The position numbers and the translations under genes are program-made. DNA of 42,735 bases, taken from positions 1-42,735 of the forward strand of contig QJYK01000197.1 in the NCBI GenBank assembly GCA_003248075.1, read 5' to 3'. A model generated the notes under the pieces. The model worked only from the letters and a program-made list of their open reading frames with translations, had not been told where the DNA came from and searched no databases. Shown here in pieces: positions 40,537 through 42,735 of this stretch. How positions within the stretch are numbered: the first letter of the stretch is position 1; each line of letters begins with the position of its first letter. This stretch comes from Gemmatimonadota bacterium. Lineage in GTDB: Bacteria > Gemmatimonadota > Gemmatimonadetes > Longimicrobiales > Gaopeijiaceae.

Positions 40537-42129
40537 CTACCCCTCCACCCTGAAGATCAGCGTGCGCGGCGTCGCGTGTACCAACGTGAACCCCGGGTCG
40601 GAGCGGAGGTGTCGGGTGAGCTTCGGGTTGCGCGCCGGCTCGACGAGCACCCAACGCGCACCGAAGTGGTCGCGGATCGCCTCGTGCGTCGCCGTGGCGG
40701 TCCCCTCGTAGCAGGGAAAGGCATCGCACGTGTACTCGACCACGAGGTCCCCGGCGAGGTAGTAGTGCTCCCAGTACCGGTGGGGGTCGTGCTCGAATTG
40801 GAAGATGGGGTCCATGCCCCCCAGATATCGGTTCTCGCGGTTGTTCGCGAACAGCGGCCCGAAGTTGTCCCAATGTGCGTGGAACACCACGTCGCCCTTG
40901 ACCGAGTTGCGCGCCAGCCAGTCCGCCGGCTCGGCCATGAGGTCTGGGGGGAAGGCCACGAAGGTCACATTGAGCAGGTGCCGCCACACCGTCCAGGGGA
41001 GGTGCGCGCACGCGAGCACCACCATGACCAGCCCGATGCGCCGCCGGGTGCGGGAGTCGTCGGCCAACGACCAGGCGAGGGGGACGGCCATGGCTCCGAA
41101 CAGCGTCCACTCGACGAGCGCGCGTCGAGCGGACAGCAGGGCCAGGGCGGAGAAGACCCCGGAAACCGCGAGGCACACGGCGAAGAAGCGGACATCTTCC
41201 ACGGCCGGCCCGGGACGGCGCCGGTGGGCTTCACCCCCGTCGGCGCGGACCTTCAGCACCAACGCGGACACGCACACCGCCGACGCACACATCCAGGCGA
41301 TCGCGAACAGCCAGGAGGTGCGCAAAAGCTCGGCCAGCGGGAGGGGTACGATCTCGCTCGCGAAGGCCAGGGGTTGCTCGGCGCCCTTTTGGCCCATCAG
41401 CCGGACGATCTGGATCCAGGCGAGCTTACCCGCGCCCCAGGGGTTGGGGCGGAGCATCCACCCCAGTGCCGTACCCGCCAGAACTGCGCCCACTCCGGCC
41501 ACCACGGCCACAGAGCCGCCGTTCGCGGACCGCCCCCCCAGCAACCGTCCCCCCATGCGAACCATCGCGTAGGCGATGACGATCCCCGGGGCCAACCAGA
41601 ACATCCCCAGGTGGAGCCAGCTGATCGCGGCGGCCACGAGCAGCACCTGCCACCACCGCCCGCGCGCGAGCACCGAGACGAGCAGCAGCCCGAGGCTCAA
41701 CGAGAGCACGTGGGGTCGCACCATCAGGAACCGGTACAGGACGTTGGGCACCGCCAGCAGAGCGGCCAGCGTCCACCACCCCGCGTGGCGCACCGCATGT
41801 CGGGCCAGGACCCACCAGACGGTCCCCACGAAGGACAGCGTGAGGAGGAACGCGGCGACACGGATCGCCTCCACCACCTGTCCCGTCGCCGCGAACGGGA
41901 GCAAGACCATGTGGAAGCCCCACCAGATGTCGGAGCCGACGTCGCCGATCACGGACTGTGTGCCCCATGGGAACGACGTGTCGAGGGGCCCGCGCTGCGT
42001 ATACTCGAACGCGTGTCCGACGTGGTAGAACGCGTCGACGCCCGCGACGCGAGGGGCGAGGGACAGGTGAGCCGCAGCGACGGTGGCGACGATGGCCACC
42101 CCCGCGATCAGGTCACCGCGCGACCTCAC
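40537..42129 (-). CDS. multi-pass GT-C-like membrane protein
   Basis: 530 residues from GTG 42129, which overlaps the S9 peptidase stop (GTGA); an ATG at 42165 would overlap more. About ten hydrophobic helices. The loop after the first helix has VAGVDAFYHVGHAFEYTQRG, and SFPWGTQSVIGDVGSDIWWG follows; acidic residues at these places recall GT-C glycosyltransferases. A C-terminal soluble region (about 400-530, ARNSVKGDVVFHAHWDNFG) is probably periplasmic. Family not certain; a glycosyltransferase or lipid-linked sugar transferase is most likely. Confidence 0.6.
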   Translation of the reverse strand: MRSRGDLIAGVAIVATVAAAHLSLAPRVAGVDAFYHVGHAFEYTQRGPLDTSFPWGTQSVIGDVGSDIWWGFHMVLLPFAATGQVVEAIRVAAFLLTLSFVGTVWWVLARHAVRHAGWWTLAALLAVPNVLYRFLMVRPHVLSLSLGLLLVSVLARGRWWQVLLVAAAISWLHLGMFWLAPGIVIAYAMVRMGGRLLGGRSANGGSVAVVAGVGAVLAGTALGWMLRPNPWGAGKLAWIQIVRLMGQKGAEQPLAFASEIVPLPLAELLRTSWLFAIAWMCASAVCVSALVLKVRADGGEAHRRRPGPAVEDVRFFAVCLAVSGVFSALALLSARRALVEWTLFGAMAVPLAWSLADDSRTRRRIGLVMVVLACAHLPWTVWRHLLNVTFVAFPPDLMAEPADWLARNSVKGDVVFHAHWDNFGPLFANNRENRYLGGMDPIFQFEHDPHRYWEHYYLAGDLVVEYTCDAFPCYEGTATATHEAIRDHFGARWVLVEPARNPKLTRHLRSDPGFTLVHATPRTLIFRVEG

Positions 42130-42734
42130 GAAATCGGCTTCTCGCCCAGCCAGCGGTCCCACCACTCGAGCGTCGAGTACAGGCGGTGCAGATACCGCCA
42201 GTGCGTCCAGCCACCGTGGTAGGAGTCGGGATAGCGGACCATGCGCGCTGGCACGCCCTGCTTCCGGAGCGCCGTGTACATCTGCTCGGCCTCCTCGATG
42301 GGCACCCGGTGGTCGGACTCACCGTTGACGAAGAGCGTCGGCGTGGACACGCCCTTCGCATGCACGATCGGCGACGACGCCAGCAGGTTCTTCAGCCCCT
42401 CCTCCTCCCAGGGGGGACCGAAGAACTCGCTCTCCTTCGTACGCGGTATGTCCGCCGTCCCGTAGTCGCTGACCCAGTTCGAGATCCCCGCGCCGCTCGC
42501 AGCCGCCGCGAAGCGGTCCGTCTGTGTGATGATCCAGTTCGTGAGGTAGCCGCCGTACGAGTACCCGGTCACGCCCATGCGTGCCTCGTCCACCGGCCAG
42601 CGCCCGAGCACGTAATCGACTCCGGCCATGACGTCGTCGTAGTCCTCGTCGCCCCAGCTGCCCCAGGTGCCCCAGCGGAAGGCCTCGCCGTACCCCGTCG
42701 AGGCGCGAGGATTGGTGGTCAGCACGAAGTAGCC
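42126..42734 (-). CDS. S9-family prolyl oligopeptidase-like peptidase, C-terminal part (5' partial)
   Basis: 202 residues visible, continuing beyond the right window edge upstream of GYFVLTTNPRAS. The nucleophile is in GYSYGGYL, the aspartate in FVNGESDHRVPIEEA and the histidine in PDSYHGGW: the full alpha/beta-hydrolase triad of S9 peptidases. The N-terminal beta-propeller is outside the window. The gene's stop overlaps the next gene's GTG start, so they are coupled. Confidence 0.92.
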   Translation of the reverse strand, partial: GYFVLTTNPRASTGYGEAFRWGTWGSWGDEDYDDVMAGVDYVLGRWPVDEARMGVTGYSYGGYLTNWIITQTDRFAAAASGAGISNWVSDYGTADIPRTKESEFFGPPWEEEGLKNLLASSPIVHAKGVSTPTLFVNGESDHRVPIEEAEQMYTALRKQGVPARMVRYPDSYHGGWTHWRYLHRLYSTLEWWDRWLGEKPIS

Positions 42735-42735
42735 C

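Noticed and set aside
40390-42222. Plus-strand 610-codon open frame opposite the GT-C-like gene and lutA
   Set aside because: Composition is shadow-like (Gln/His/Arg/Gly-rich), and both minus-strand genes are coupled to their neighbours.
1-42735. tRNA, rRNA or phage/integrase remnants
   Set aside because: No sequence resembling tRNA cloverleaf ends, rRNA cores, integrase or transposase domains was found in either strand.

Overview
The window is about 42.7 kb of very GC-rich, densely coding bacterial chromosome. It contains no rRNA, tRNA, CRISPR array, transposase or phage gene that I can recognise. A duplicated MacB/FtsX-type permease with a PadR partner, 6-bladed beta-propeller lipoproteins, an S9 peptidase, an M6 metalloprotease, a cytochrome c/copper monooxygenase and a Rieske-containing SUF operon together suggest Gemmatimonadota. 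Acidobacteriota is the main alternative. This placement is inference from gene content, not a measured phylogeny.

Layout. 1-5035: the end of a DUF190 gene, a frameshifted small membrane-protein gene, a PadR/permease pair and a secreted NHL/TPR protein. 5119-9722 (all minus): a sulfur module, sulfide:quinone reductase-like flavoprotein > DUF1641 > DsrC/TusE > DsrE2, its genes joined by 4-base stop/start overlaps or 2-base gaps. Directly upstream is a sigma-54 activator whose first PAS domain carries four cysteines. A sigma-54 promoter and upstream inverted repeat precede the flavoprotein gene, and a related palindrome precedes the activator gene. 9843-21214: an STT3-like GT-C membrane protein, a PLP decarboxylase, a beta-propeller lipoprotein, a beta-carbonic anhydrase, a haem c/copper monooxygenase, a PadR-HAAS-ExbB-like cluster, DUF1697, a DCC thiol oxidoreductase and a DoxX-like protein. 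21402-24620: a zinc MDR dehydrogenase, a DadA-like oxidase and an AMIN-like lipoprotein.

24746-31072 (minus): a SUF iron-sulfur operon in the order sufC-sufB-sufD-Rieske-sufS-sufU-ogt. A 108-bp palindromic MITE/REP-like element sits between sufB and sufD, and an 11-bp palindrome lies in the presumed promoter. 31170-34410 (plus): a patatin-like lipase, a small lipoprotein and a translationally coupled M6 metalloprotease, ending at a strong bidirectional hairpin. 34526-42734 (minus): a secreted LTxxQ protein with an RG/GM-rich tail, then an apparent operon read as S9 peptidase > GT-C membrane protein > lutA > lutB > lutC > APC permease > two-subunit TPP decarboxylase of the sulfopyruvate/phosphonopyruvate type.

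The two most notable units are (i) the sigma-54-controlled SQR/DUF1641/DsrC/DsrE2 module with its matching binding sites, and (ii) the LutABC-permease-ComDE-like operon, which suggests oxidation and then decarboxylation of a substituted 2-hydroxy acid such as sulfolactate.
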